DNA of 64,000 nucleotides from assembly GCA_017528085.1 (NCBI GenBank), contig JAFXPH010000002.1:209071-273070 (forward strand), given 5' to 3'. Below are positions 16,474 to 24,836 of the stretch, in pieces (within the stretch, counting starts at the first letter, position 1; each line of letters begins with the position of its first letter). The position numbers and the translations under genes were made by a program. The notes beneath the pieces were generated by a model. It worked only from the letters and a program-made list of their open reading frames with translations. It was not told where the DNA came from and did no database searches. Source of the DNA: Clostridia bacterium (GTDB taxonomy: Bacteria; Bacillota; Clostridia; TANB77; CAG-508).

Positions 16474-16609
16474 TTAGGTCATTAGTCACTCCATTAACCA
16501 CCTACGAGTTTCGCTCTCGACTAGACTCTGGTGATTAGAGTTTTTATAAAAATTGGCATAAAAAAATCGTTGATAAATCAACGTTTTGCAACTGTTTATT
16601 AGGTCATTA
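16474..16609 (+). repeat. 11-bp direct repeat TTAGGTCATTA at the element end
   Basis: Two exact copies, 16474-16484 and 16599-16609, 125 bases apart start to start. The second overlaps the point where the right-hand sugar transferase loses homology to the other copy. It could be an accessory recombinase site; I found no copy near the left seam at ~250. Confidence 0.45.
16561..16587 (-). terminator. Terminator after the truncated sugar transferase
   Basis: CGTTGAT / ATCAACG stem with flanking A/T pairs and a TTTTTTT tail on the minus strand, 12 bases beyond the stop codon. The element end therefore supplies both a stop codon and a terminator to the interrupted gene. Confidence 0.75.
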
Positions 16610-17519
16610 CCCACAGATATGGACGTGGTCCTATTATAGACATATCACCTTTCAATACATTTATAAATTGTGGCATCTCATCAAGTGAAGTATTTCTCAA
16701 AAATTTTCCAACTTTAGTTACTCTTGGATCATTTTTTAGTTTTCTATATATTTTAAATTCATTTTTTACATCTTCATTTTCTGCTAAGAACTCTTCTAAC
16801 TTTTCGTCTGCATCAACTACCATAGATCTATATTTAAACATTTTAAATATTTTTCCATCTTTACCAATTCTGTCTTGAATATAAAAAATTGGGCCATCAT
16901 CTTCTTCATTTAGCTTGTTTAGAACAAATACAAATGCTGTAAGAGGAATAAGTATTAAGCATCCTAATAAGGCTCCGATTATATCAAATGTTCTTTTTAT
17001 AAAACTAGATACCAATTTAGATATTTTGCTTCTTTTATCAATACAATCAAGTTCAGTTTCACCTTTAGTGTTTTCTACTTTAATGATTATTTCTCTTCTC
17101 TTAAGAGGAAGTTCTCCTGTTAATTTCTTTTTTCTAATGTATTTAGATATTTGTGATAAAGCAAAATATACAAAATACATTATAAAAATCATTGTTCTAG
17201 AGAAAAATGTTCCAATTTTAAGAGCATAAAAAAGCACACAAGTAAAAGCTACTTGATTAACTAAAAGAATAATTTCTTTATTTAGTTGAAGGTAGTATCT
17301 TCTTCTTAAAATACCACTATATGGTTTAGTTAAAAATGTAACAACTAAATTTACAAAACAAATAATTAAGAATAATACACTCCACTCTCTATCTTCAAAA
17401 AGATTCATTTTTTCGAATCTAATAAAATAGGCAATTATAAATGCTACCATCAAGCAAAGTAAATCTATTAATATAAAATCTAAGTGTTTAATCCAACTAA
17501 ATCTATCCTTTAGCTTCAT
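16599..17519 (-). pseudogene. Sugar-1-phosphate transferase (WbaP family), copy 2, 3'-truncated
   Basis: Same family as the gene at the left edge and clearly homologous along its length (MKLKDRFSWIKHLDFILIDLLC against MRFKDRYTWAKHWDFILIDILC). Four N-terminal membrane segments, a fifth at ~178-200, then FKYRSMVVDAD, LRNTSLDEMPQ and GDMSIIGPRPYL. Directly after PYL the homology stops and the frame reads WVMT and a stop, so the C-terminal ~70 residues with the conserved GLWQ region are missing. That piece is found 16 kb away at 24-245, on the same strand. The break most likely marks the right junction of the conjugative element. The first 302 residues are intact and the gene starts with a normal ATG. 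Truncated enzyme is probably inactive. Confidence 0.85.
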
Positions 17520-17849
17520 TTATACTTCCTCTTTAAACATCCCGACAAAATTTGTCGATTTTTTCAAAAAATTGTCGATAAGAACCCACAATATTTAATT
17601 GGATTATATATCACTTTTTGTGAAGTTTCAAGGCTTAAAAGTACTTATTTTTCAAGGGTTTTAGGCGTTATGTCAACAATTTTCTCTAGACCTATTCATA
17701 CTACTTATTTTTCTATTTTTTCATTATGGAAACAAAAAAAGAAAAAAGATTGATGCCCTAAAAAACATCAATCTTTTTTCAACATTTTAAAACATTTTTG
17801 AAAAAAATCAGAAAATATGATTTTTCAACACACGTTTATAATATCAATT
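17520..17849. other. Intergenic region with TTGTCGA repeats and a bidirectional terminator
   Basis: About 330 bases between the truncated transferase and the LCP gene, with no ORF worth calling. Near the transferase start is a cluster CGACAAAA-TTTGTCG (17543-17557) and a further TTGTCGA (17572-17578), 20 bases from its neighbour, a possible operator. Further right (17742-17779) AAAAAAGATTGATG pairs with CATCAATCTTTTTT around a 10-base loop, a good terminator in both directions and the probable end of the LCP transcript. Confidence 0.55.
17742..17779 (-). terminator. Bidirectional intrinsic terminator
   Basis: 14-bp perfect stem AAAAAAGATTGATG / CATCAATCTTTTTT with a ten-base loop. Its A-run and T-run sides allow termination from either side; it closes the LCP gene transcript. 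Confidence 0.8.
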
Positions 17850-18899
17850 CTATTTTAAATAATCAATAAAATTTTGATATAAAAATTCACTTACATTTTT
17901 AACAGGAGTTGATACTCCATAGTATCTTTCGTAGAATATATCTTTATGGAGTTTAATTACATTTTTTTCTAATGTTTTAGGTAAGCTTAAAATTCTTCCA
18001 TCTTCAAATAAATCAAGCTCATAGTATGGAAAAATAATTACTTTTTCCATAGAAAACTTATGTCTATTTAAGAAAAGTTTAAGCACTTCAAATTTAGATA
18101 AATTTGTTTTGCTGTTCCTTAGAAAAATATTCATAATGTTATTTTTAAAGTCAAAGTCTTCTTTATCATACTTTTCTATCATACATTCTGTTATAAATGT
18201 TGGTTTATTAATCTTTTTTATACCTTCTTTAATATAGCTATTAGTCTTCATGTATGCTAAAAGTTGATCTCCATTTAGAAGATAGTTTCCAGATAAATTT
18301 ATAAAACTACTTTCAGTGTCTTTAATAAAATTATTAATAACTAGTAGCTCATCATCACCTATCTCTACATTTAAGCCTCCAAGCATATCAAATATTTCTC
18401 TTATATTTTTAAGATCAAATTCAAAATATTTTTTAACATTTAAGTCTAGATTAGAATTTACTGCATTTAATAAGTTTTCTATTCCGCCATACCTATATGC
18501 ATTAGATAAAATGTCTAGTCTTTCTTGTCCTTCTTCTGCATGAATCGTAACATATAGATCCTTATCTAGCATAATTAGGTTATTTAGTTTCTTTTCTTTA
18601 TTAATAGATATCAGTAAAATGTAATCTGCTGTTCTATATTGTGATGAATCTCCTACTTCTAAATCTGTACCGACTAAAAGGATATTTTCAAAATCTTTTA
18701 AGTTCTTGTCTATAGATTCTCTTAGCCCAATATTAGATTCATCGACTATAGTATATTCAATTATATTTAATTTCTTTCCTACATACTTAAAGAAAAGTTG
18801 GATTCCAACTAAGAATACCAAAATAAGTAGTACTATAGCTGCTACTATATAAAAATCCTTTCTTTTCTTGTATAGGACAAGTGATACATTTTTATCCAC
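17850..18899 (-). CDS. LytR-CpsA-Psr (LCP) family cell-wall glycopolymer ligase
   Basis: LCP enzymes attach teichoic acid or capsule polymers to peptidoglycan on the outer face of the membrane. A single N-terminal membrane anchor (DFYIVAAIVLLILVFLVGIQ) is followed by the LCP core: FENILLVGTDLE, RTADYILLISIN with the conserved Arg, then DMLGGLNVEI and LNGDQLLAYMKT. I start at GTG 18899, because a TTGATA-17-TATAAT promoter (18931-18959) lies inside the longer reading from TTG 18962, leaving GAAAGAGAA as a weak ribosome binding site. Its place beside two sugar transferase genes suggests a polysaccharide locus continues here. 349 residues, the usual family length. Confidence 0.88.
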   Translation of the reverse strand: MDKNVSLVLYKKRKDFYIVAAIVLLILVFLVGIQLFFKYVGKKLNIIEYTIVDESNIGLRESIDKNLKDFENILLVGTDLEVGDSSQYRTADYILLISINKEKKLNNLIMLDKDLYVTIHAEEGQERLDILSNAYRYGGIENLLNAVNSNLDLNVKKYFEFDLKNIREIFDMLGGLNVEIGDDELLVINNFIKDTESSFINLSGNYLLNGDQLLAYMKTNSYIKEGIKKINKPTFITECMIEKYDKEDFDFKNNIMNIFLRNSKTNLSKFEVLKLFLNRHKFSMEKVIIFPYYELDLFEDGRILSLPKTLEKNVIKLHKDIFYERYYGVSTPVKNVSEFLYQNFIDYLK

Positions 18900-18930
18900 T
18901 TTATATTCTCTTTCAATTTTATTTTTAGGT

Positions 18931-18959
18931 ATTATACCATGGAAAAGCCTAAATATCAA
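18931..18959 (-). promoter_or_regulatory. Promoter of the LCP gene
   Basis: TTGATA (18954-18959) and TATAAT (18931-18936) with a 17-base spacer, on the minus strand. It lies within the longest possible reading of the LCP gene and so decides for the shorter GTG start. Confidence 0.7.
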
Positions 18960-18981
18960 CAATTTAAGGCTTTAAAAAAGA

Positions 18982-19012
18982 AATAAGAGTAAGATTTTTT
19001 CTTACTCTTATT
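18982..19012 (-). terminator. Terminator of the LRR protein gene
   Basis: 12-bp perfect stem AATAAGAGTAAG / CTTACTCTTATT, with a TTTCTTTTTT run on the minus strand. It lies 47 bases after the LRR gene stop. Confidence 0.75.
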
Positions 19013-19058
19013 CCCCACAGATTATATTTTAACCCAAGCCTACATTGGGATAATCTTG

Positions 19059-20927
19059 CTACCTTGTTTCATCTTCTATAACGCCATTTGTTTTTCTCGG
19101 TACAGAATATCCTACTGTTAATGCTTCTTTTCTTTTTTGTTTAATATCATCTTTTAGTTTATCATCTATTATAGTTACACTTTGGAAGTCTCTAGTATTT
19201 AAATAGTCTGCATTTACTCCCATAAATTTTGGTGTAACATATGCTTTAAAGTTTCTAGGTCCATATTCGCCCATACCTAAAATATCAACGTATTCTTTAT
19301 AAAGAGCTCTATCTGGAACTAATTTAACTGGTTCTTGACTTCTTTCTTCTAATGGAACATCTCCTACATAATTTCTTCCTTTAGATAAGAAAACAGATCC
19401 ATCTGGAAACTCCATTTTTTCTAAAAATCTATTAGATGCAAATGCATTATTTCCAATATTTTCTATATCCTCTGGAAGAACTACATCCTTTAAGTGGCTT
19501 CCTAAAAATGCTTCATTTCCAATAGTCTTTATTCCTGGTACAAGATTGATTTCTTCTACAGGAGAATTCTTAAATGCAAACATATCTATTCTTCTAGTTT
19601 CTTTTGGAAGTGCTACAGCTTTTAATTTAACAGAGCTATTAAAGCTTCCAACTCCAACTATCTCTAAATTAGATAGCTTAGTTAAATCTAGTCCTCTTAT
19701 TTTGTTGTATTCAAATGCATATTGTGAAATAGTAGTAAGTTTAGTATTAGGTCTAAATTCTAATTTCTTAAGTCCCGTTGTACTAAATGCTCTTTCACCA
19801 ATAATTTCAACATTAGGTCCTACTTCTAGTTCTTCTAAGTTTAGGCACTGATTAAACATTCCGCCTTCTACTTTTCTTACACCTTCACCTAGTTTTAGAT
19901 ATCTTAATGCTACAAATTTTGAACTTTCTCTACTAGATTTTTCATGTGTATCTAATACATCTTTATCTGTTAACATACCAATAATATGGTCTAGTAGATA
20001 ATCTTTTTCACCATAGTAGTGCTTGTCATACATTTCCATTAGCTTATCAAATGATATTGTTTTTTGTCTTCCATCTGATAATTTAATTACTGTATCATGA
20101 CCTAGCATCTTCATCATAAATCTAGTTCTACCATTTATTTCTGGATATGGTGAAATTATTTCTTTTTCCTTTGTAACAGTTAAGGCTTTTGATTCTTCCT
20201 TTTTTACTCTTCTTGAGATATCTTCATCTGATGCTCTTACTCTAATTCCTCTTATGCCAGTTAATGTTTCCCACAAAGAATCATCAGATAGAGAGTTTTC
20301 ATCAATTGAGTGAGCAAGAAGATTAAGTTCACTTTCCTTTTTAGAGCCTTTTTCTCTTTCTACTCTTGCCATATCCATAAGTTTTTTAGAGCAGGCTTCT
20401 ACTAAAGCTTTTTTATCATGAACCCTATTGAGCGAAACATTTTCAGTATTTATTGCTTCATTTTCTAGAAGTTTATATTCTAGAGATGCAATTATTCTTT
20501 TTGCTTCTTTTGTTTCTAAGTTAGATCTATCACCACTTACAAAATCGCTATAAACTCTATCAAGCTCTTTCCAAGATACATCTAATGCATTTTCATCTAT
20601 TGTAGACTCTATTGTATCTGTATCTCTTTTTAATATTTCGCTTTCAGTAAGTTTTTCAACAGATAGTCTATATCCATATTTAAATTCTAGATTAATTACT
20701 TTATTTATAATATTGTTTAAAGGAGTTTCTGTAGATAAAGGAAACTCTTCACTTTTTCCTAAATAGTAGTTAGGTGGAAGTGAGTCTATATCATGTTTTA
20801 AAGAATCTAAAGACACTCTTAATTCTTCAGCCATGTCATATAGACCTGATCTTTCCATTTCTGAGATCATGCCTTCTAGTTTTTCTATATCAGTTTTAAA
20901 TCCTTCTTCTACACCTCTACTTGCCAA
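19059..20927 (-). CDS. BspA-type leucine-rich repeat (LRR_5) protein, cytoplasmic form
   Basis: 622 residues. The first ~260 are charged and helical (coiled-coil-like start TDIEKLEGMISEMERSGLYDMAEELRV kept short here as a pattern of Glu/Leu heptads). Residues ~340-530 hold LRR_5 repeats of the form ...LEELEVGPNVEIIGERAF, LKKLEFRPNTKLTTI..YAF, IDMFAFKNSPVEEINL, KTIGNEAFLGS and NIGNNAFASN. No signal peptide, sortase motif or anchor is visible, unlike most surface BspA proteins. It starts with TTG at 20927, supported by AAAGGAGA seven bases upstream. Function unknown; a protein-binding role is what the repeats suggest. Confidence 0.82.
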   Translation of the reverse strand: MASRGVEEGFKTDIEKLEGMISEMERSGLYDMAEELRVSLDSLKHDIDSLPPNYYLGKSEEFPLSTETPLNNIINKVINLEFKYGYRLSVEKLTESEILKRDTDTIESTIDENALDVSWKELDRVYSDFVSGDRSNLETKEAKRIIASLEYKLLENEAINTENVSLNRVHDKKALVEACSKKLMDMARVEREKGSKKESELNLLAHSIDENSLSDDSLWETLTGIRGIRVRASDEDISRRVKKEESKALTVTKEKEIISPYPEINGRTRFMMKMLGHDTVIKLSDGRQKTISFDKLMEMYDKHYYGEKDYLLDHIIGMLTDKDVLDTHEKSSRESSKFVALRYLKLGEGVRKVEGGMFNQCLNLEELEVGPNVEIIGERAFSTTGLKKLEFRPNTKLTTISQYAFEYNKIRGLDLTKLSNLEIVGVGSFNSSVKLKAVALPKETRRIDMFAFKNSPVEEINLVPGIKTIGNEAFLGSHLKDVVLPEDIENIGNNAFASNRFLEKMEFPDGSVFLSKGRNYVGDVPLEERSQEPVKLVPDRALYKEYVDILGMGEYGPRNFKAYVTPKFMGVNADYLNTRDFQSVTIIDDKLKDDIKQKRKEALTVGYSVPRKTNGVIEDETR

Positions 20928-21053
20928 AATTTTCTCCTTTATATAATAATCCTATTCTTTCATATTAATTGTATATAAAGCAAAGTCTATATACAATAAC
21001 AATTACTTTAAATTTTGATAACAAAAAAGAACGATTTCTCGTTCTTTTTTTAT

Positions 21054-21632
21054 TTATATATTTTTAATTGGATCTTCATCATCGTCATTTTTATACTTTT
21101 CTTCTATTCCATCACCATTTGTAGTTTCTTGTACGTTTATGTTATTTTGTTTAATTTCATTTTCAGAAGCATCAATCTCATCAAAATACATACATTTTGG
21201 AAAGTTTGAGCAAAACACGCCAAGTACTGGTCCATTTCCATATGTTACAAGTTCACCTTCTTTGCACTGAGGACATATTTCATGGCTTATTCCAGCCCTC
21301 TTTTCATCTATTAGTTTTGCTTTTATTTTAACTGACATTTCATCTTTAATCTTCCCTATATCCTTCTTAGCACTATAATAATCTTTAATTATGAGAGCAA
21401 ATATAATCATTGTGGAAAAAAATATTGCTATTGGAATTATGACTGGTGCATACATTGGTGGCACAACAGCATGTCCAACAATTATCAATGCCATTGTAAA
21501 TATAAAGATAATATTTCCTCTACGATGTTTCTTTGTTTTAATAGCAACAAGTACCAATAATATTGCGAAAAACATAATTATAATTGGACTAATTTGTGAT
21601 TTAGTAAGTGTATCGGTATTTAATTCACTCAT
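21054..21632 (-). CDS. Membrane protein with C-terminal topoisomerase-type zinc ribbon
   Basis: 192 residues. Three hydrophobic segments in the first ~85 residues, a helical linker, then a four-cysteine zinc ribbon (CPQCKEGELV ... CSNFPKCMYF, about residues 135-160) like the zf-C4 repeats at the end of topoisomerase I, and an acidic tail. AAGGAGAAG precedes the ATG. Related by layout to the next gene upstream (21746-22222). Function unknown; such proteins probably bind nucleic acid or partner proteins at the membrane. Confidence 0.72.
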   Translation of the reverse strand: MSELNTDTLTKSQISPIIIMFFAILLVLVAIKTKKHRRGNIIFIFTMALIIVGHAVVPPMYAPVIIPIAIFFSTMIIFALIIKDYYSAKKDIGKIKDEMSVKIKAKLIDEKRAGISHEICPQCKEGELVTYGNGPVLGVFCSNFPKCMYFDEIDASENEIKQNNINVQETTNGDGIEEKYKNDDDEDPIKNI

Positions 21633-21670
21633 ATTACTTCTCCTTATTTCTAATTCTATATCAGTAGTTA

Positions 21671-21736
21671 TTATTTTGGGACTCTTTCAGTAAAGCCACA
21701 GTTTCCCATATTAGAACATTCATAAAAAATACATTT
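21671..21736 (-). pseudogene. Remnant of a zinc-ribbon C-terminus
   Basis: Between the two zinc-ribbon membrane genes, the minus strand reads KCIFYECSNMGNCGFTERVPK and a stop, with no start codon. The CSNxxxC pattern matches the second half of the ribbon in both neighbours (CSNFPKC, CSNYPEC). It is likely the decayed end of a third copy. Confidence 0.45.
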
Positions 21737-21745
21737 TAATTTATA

Positions 21746-22222
21746 TTAAAGCTCATCTATCTTTTTATACTTATCAAGTTTCTCATAGTATTTACACTCT
21801 GGATAATTAGAACATGAGTAAAAATTATTTAAGAGTTGCTTAGTAAATACCATTCTCGCTCCACATTTTGGGCAATATTTAGGATCTGGATCATCTTTTT
21901 GCTCTTCTAGTAGTATTTGTATTTCTTCTTTTAATTTTTCTCTAGGATCTTTATAATTTTTTATACTTGATTCACGAAAATAACTTTTTAAATAAGCAAG
22001 AAACAATATTGTTGGGTAAACAAAAGCAAATACTACAAAATAAAGGATTCTATGTCCACTAGGAATAGTTTTCCAAATTATTAAACTAGCTAATGCGAGT
22101 GCAATAATTAGAGTTATTATTTTTGTTTTCTTCTTTTTAGCCCCGATAATTATTGCACCCAGAATTGAGAATATCAATAATATAATCGTATAATGCATTT
22201 CAAAGTAGCTATTATTATGCAT
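21746..22222 (-). CDS. Membrane protein with C-terminal zinc ribbon (paralogue)
   Basis: 158 residues with three hydrophobic segments (about 8-27, 32-52 and 58-78), then a charged linker and a four-cysteine ribbon CPKCGARMVF ... CSNYPECKYY near residues 118-145. Same design as the gene at 21054-21632. GGAGGC lies about seven bases before the ATG. Likely tandem duplication with decay between the copies. Function unknown. Confidence 0.7.
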   Translation of the reverse strand: MHNNSYFEMHYTIILLIFSILGAIIIGAKKKKTKIITLIIALALASLIIWKTIPSGHRILYFVVFAFVYPTILFLAYLKSYFRESSIKNYKDPREKLKEEIQILLEEQKDDPDPKYCPKCGARMVFTKQLLNNFYSCSNYPECKYYEKLDKYKKIDEL

Positions 22223-22236
22223 ATAAGCCTCCTAAT

Positions 22237-22617
22237 TTATTTATTTTGGATTGGATCATCATTTTCATCATCTGTAGTCACAATTTGATCAAATGTATCA
22301 TTTTCATTATCATCTTTTAAGCTTTCTTTTAACTTATTTCCAGCTGAAAATAAACGTATAGTAGACCAAGTCAAAGCAATTACCACTATTAAAAATAAAA
22401 CTTTAAAATACACTCCTATATATTCTAAAGGTATGGCTAAACCAATAATAATCGTGACTATAAAAAATACTATCTCTTTAAAACTCGTTTTTCTATTTTT
22501 TGCACGTTCTTCAAGTATTATCGTGCCAAGGATACCACACCCAAAACCAATTACAATTAGTACTGCAATTACAGTGTTTCCTCCAACAAGTTCTACTAAT
22601 TTGCCAAATACACTCAT
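22237..22617 (-). CDS. Small membrane protein without zinc ribbon
   Basis: 126 residues, with three to four hydrophobic segments (VIAVLIVIGFGCGILGTIIL, IVFFIVTIIIGLAIPL, VLFLIVVIALTWSTIRLF) and an acidic C-terminal tail that ends DENDDPIQNK. The tail resembles the end of the protein at 21054-21632 (DDDEDPIKNI), although the ribbon is absent. Same strand and close spacing suggest the three small membrane genes form one unit. No function is recognised. Confidence 0.68.
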   Translation of the reverse strand: MSVFGKLVELVGGNTVIAVLIVIGFGCGILGTIILEERAKNRKTSFKEIVFFIVTIIIGLAIPLEYIGVYFKVLFLIVVIALTWSTIRLFSAGNKLKESLKDDNENDTFDQIVTTDDENDDPIQNK

Positions 22618-22685
22618 ATTTACTCCTTTTATTTAAAAAAAATTATATTATAGACATAAAATACTATATCTTTATATTTAAAAAA

Positions 22686-22706
22686 GCAATAAGAAAACCT
22701 TATTGC
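22686..22706 (-). terminator. Intrinsic terminator
   Basis: GCAATAAG / CTTATTGC stem with a short loop and TTTTTTAAATA tail on the minus strand, 10 bases after the stop of the 22716-23207 gene. Confidence 0.75.
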
Positions 22707-22715
22707 CCTTTTATA

Positions 22716-23207
22716 TTATTTAAACAAATTTTTAAAAAAGTTAATGATTTTTGTAAATATACCATCATTTTTAACATTTTCTAATTTATTATTTTCATTT
22801 TGTTTATTTTCATCTACTACAACTTTATCAGCTGATTCTTTTTCTAAAGCGTCACTCTTAAAAGGACTTGATCCAAATAATTTGTCTGGACTATATTTCT
22901 TTTCAAGTTCTTTAACAAACTTCCTGTCATTTTCTTTATACTTAAGTGATAGTCTTTCTCTTTCTTCTTCATTTGATTCTATATACTTCAAGTTAAGCAT
23001 AGCTATGATAGAAAGTGTTTCTTTTTTAATTTCTTGGTCCTTTGGTGATTTTGAAAAATCAATTGGCACAGTATATGTCTTATCTTTTTCATCACTAAAG
23101 AACTTTCTAAGCTTTAGAGGAATCTTTTCTTTTCGAACATTATCTAGACGCGAAATAATCTCGTCTACTTCCGCATAAGCTTCTCTAGTAGATTTACTTA
23201 CTGCCAT
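22716..23207 (-). CDS. Hypothetical protein with amphipathic C-terminal tail
   Basis: 163 residues from the ATG at 23207 (GGAAAGGTG upstream). The body is charged and helical (STREAYAEVDEIISRLDNVR), with the sequence ending IFTKIINFFKNLFK, an amphipathic basic-aromatic tail that may touch the membrane. The protein at 53812-54261 ends in a similar way. No family recognised. It follows the 5-TM protein gene with a 13-base gap, so the two are probably co-transcribed. Confidence 0.65.
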   Translation of the reverse strand: MAVSKSTREAYAEVDEIISRLDNVRKEKIPLKLRKFFSDEKDKTYTVPIDFSKSPKDQEIKKETLSIIAMLNLKYIESNEEERERLSLKYKENDRKFVKELEKKYSPDKLFGSSPFKSDALEKESADKVVVDENKQNENNKLENVKNDGIFTKIINFFKNLFK

Positions 23208-23220
23208 TTTAGCACCTTTC

Positions 23221-23931
23221 CTATTTTGTAATCTTAGCAAAGAATACAATTACTATTTGTGAAATAATTGCCATATTTAAGAAAACTACAGAAAGTGTAA
23301 TTAAGAAATTAAATTTATGATTTAATAATTTAACATCTAATGCAGCTCCTGTTGCTGTTTCTTTTCTCATTTTAACCTTTGTATTAAAGTACATTCCAAT
23401 ATAGTAAAGAACTATTGCAACATTACAAATAATGAATGCAAAGAATCCAACCATTTCCATAATATCTGTATTTAGAACTGTATTAAGTGGTTGTGATCTT
23501 AAATAAATACCAAATGTAGCGTTAATTACTATGAAATATAAAATTATATCTAATATTAAGAATGCTACGAATCCTTTCATAAATTGAAGAATTAATTCGT
23601 CTCTTTTCTTTTCTCTATCATATCTATCGATTTTTTCAATTCTTTGGTCGCCTTCTTCAGTTGTTACTATTTTGTCCATATCTTGTTTATATTTTTTGTC
23701 ATAGTATACACATGTATAGATAGCAACTACTAAGAATTCAATACCAAATACTGCAGGTAAAATACGAGCTATTGTATAAACCATATTTTCTTCAGTTGTT
23801 CCAAGGCCATGAATTAAACCGCCTTCGTTTGAATCTGTTACAACAACGTTTTTAGCAAAGCTTGTTGTAAACATCATAGCAGCAATTAGAAGTACTGCTA
23901 AAACTAAAATCATTTTTTTACTTTTTCTCAT
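23221..23931 (-). CDS. Multi-spanning membrane protein of unknown function
   Basis: 236 residues. A cleavable-looking signal or first membrane segment (ILVLAVLLIAAMMFTTSFA), a second at ~55-72, a cytoplasmic charged loop (YDKKYKQDMDKIVTTEEGDQ), then segments at ~118-140, 157-178 and 207-230. No known motif. It is the first gene of a two-gene unit. No clear homologue comes to mind. Confidence 0.66.
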   Translation of the reverse strand: MRKSKKMILVLAVLLIAAMMFTTSFAKNVVVTDSNEGGLIHGLGTTEENMVYTIARILPAVFGIEFLVVAIYTCVYYDKKYKQDMDKIVTTEEGDQRIEKIDRYDREKKRDELILQFMKGFVAFLILDIILYFIVINATFGIYLRSQPLNTVLNTDIMEMVGFFAFIICNVAIVLYYIGMYFNTKVKMRKETATGAALDVKLLNHKFNFLITLSVVFLNMAIISQIVIVFFAKITK

Positions 23932-24087
23932 TTTGTTTCTCTCCTATAATTTTTTCATTTGTAAGTCTAATATTACATATTAAACCCTATTCTATACAAT
24001 ATATTCTATTCTTTAATACAAGTTATATCAATTACAAAAGTATTAATTTTATTTTGCAAATATATTAAATATTTGAATTAATGGCAA

Positions 24088-24116
24088 TTGATAATTTATG
24101 TAAACCATGCTATAAT
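24088..24116 (+). promoter_or_regulatory. Extended -10 promoter of the RyR cassette
   Basis: TTGATA (24088-24093), a 17-base spacer containing ATGTAAACCATGC, and TATAAT (24111-24116). The spacer is close to that of the promoters at 36674-36702 and 63307-63335. Confidence 0.75.
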
Positions 24117-24174
24117 ATAATTAGTTACTATAGATGATCCTTTCAGCTGGCGGAATGCCAAGGAGGTAAGAAAA

Positions 24175-24789
24175 ATGTTAGGATTCAATGAAAAAGCAGC
24201 ACGGAACTATGCAAACAAGGTCTTAAAGACCCCCCTCATCGTCGAAATCGATCCACAGCTTATCCTTATCGCCGAGTCTCAGGCCAAAGCTTCTCACGAA
24301 GGATGGCTCAAAGGCAAAGCAGCTCAGGGATATACGTATGGAAAAGAAACCAACGACGATCCTAAAAAGGGTCCTCTGACCAACCCCCTTATGGTTCCTT
24401 ACGAGGAACTGCCCGAGGATGTGAAGCAGAGCAACATGGCGAACGCAGTCGCTGTTCTGAAGATTTTAAAATCCAAGAACGTGACCTTCGTCAACTTTAC
24501 TCAGTATATCCTCTATCCTTTGGCTAAGCAAATCCACGATGAGTGGTGCCGCGAGAAACTTAAAAGTGGTTGGGTCTGGGGTCCTGTAACGGACAAGTCA
24601 AAAAAGATTCATCGAGATCTGATCTCCTTCGAAGCTTTGCTGATGAATCCGGAACTCAAGGGCGATGTAGCTTATGATGTCGATACTGCCAAGCAGATCA
24701 TAATCAAGCTCATCAGTGATGCAGACATCTATCCGGTCATAAGCGACCTTAAGATGTTCAAACTCGAGGATATTGCTTCATTGGCATAA
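24175..24789 (+). CDS. Protein with two RyR-type motifs, foreign base composition
   Basis: 204 residues. Two copies of a RyR-domain pattern 80 residues apart: H41-x2-W44 ... QGYTYG ... NPLMVPYEELP, and H121-x2-W124 ... SGWVWG ... RDLISFEALL. RyR domains, first known from ryanodine receptors, also occur in bacteria and phages and have been proposed to bind nucleotide derivatives; that function is inference. The gene is much richer in G+C (27 and 30 of 60 in two lines counted) than its surroundings (about 13 of 60 in the upstream spacer), and uses codons rare nearby (CTC, ACC, GTC). It has its own promoter, an AAGGAGGTAAG site and a terminator, and is the only plus-strand gene for over 20 kb: a transferred single-gene cassette. 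Confidence 0.75.
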   Translation: MLGFNEKAARNYANKVLKTPLIVEIDPQLILIAESQAKASHEGWLKGKAAQGYTYGKETNDDPKKGPLTNPLMVPYEELPEDVKQSNMANAVAVLKILKSKNVTFVNFTQYILYPLAKQIHDEWCREKLKSGWVWGPVTDKSKKIHRDLISFEALLMNPELKGDVAYDVDTAKQIIIKLISDADIYPVISDLKMFKLEDIASLA

Positions 24790-24803
24790 TCCTACCTACG
24801 GCG

Positions 24804-24836
24804 AACCCGCATGCAAACACATGCGGGTTTGTTGTT
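24804..24836 (+). terminator. Terminator of the RyR cassette
   Basis: Perfect 10-bp stem AACCCGCATG / CATGCGGGTT, followed by TGTTGTTTTTT. Confidence 0.85.

Larger units (their letters stand above)
16237..16598. other. Non-coding right end of the conjugative element
   Basis: About 360 bases without a convincing gene. It holds the parB leader and attenuator, a 10-bp inverted repeat TCAACAAAAA / TTTTTGTTGA (16356-16407, 32-base spacer), small repeats of AAGACCAC, an 11-bp direct repeat TTAGGTCATTA (16474-16484 and 16599-16609, the second covering the stop of the truncated transferase) and a palindromic terminator at 16561-16587. This is what a recombinase or ParB binding region might look like; no known site was recognised. 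Confidence 0.5.

Noticed and set aside
18900..18962. Longer N-terminus for the LCP protein from a TTG start
   Set aside because: A TTGATA-17-TATAAT promoter lies within it, and no ribosome binding site is seen before the TTG.
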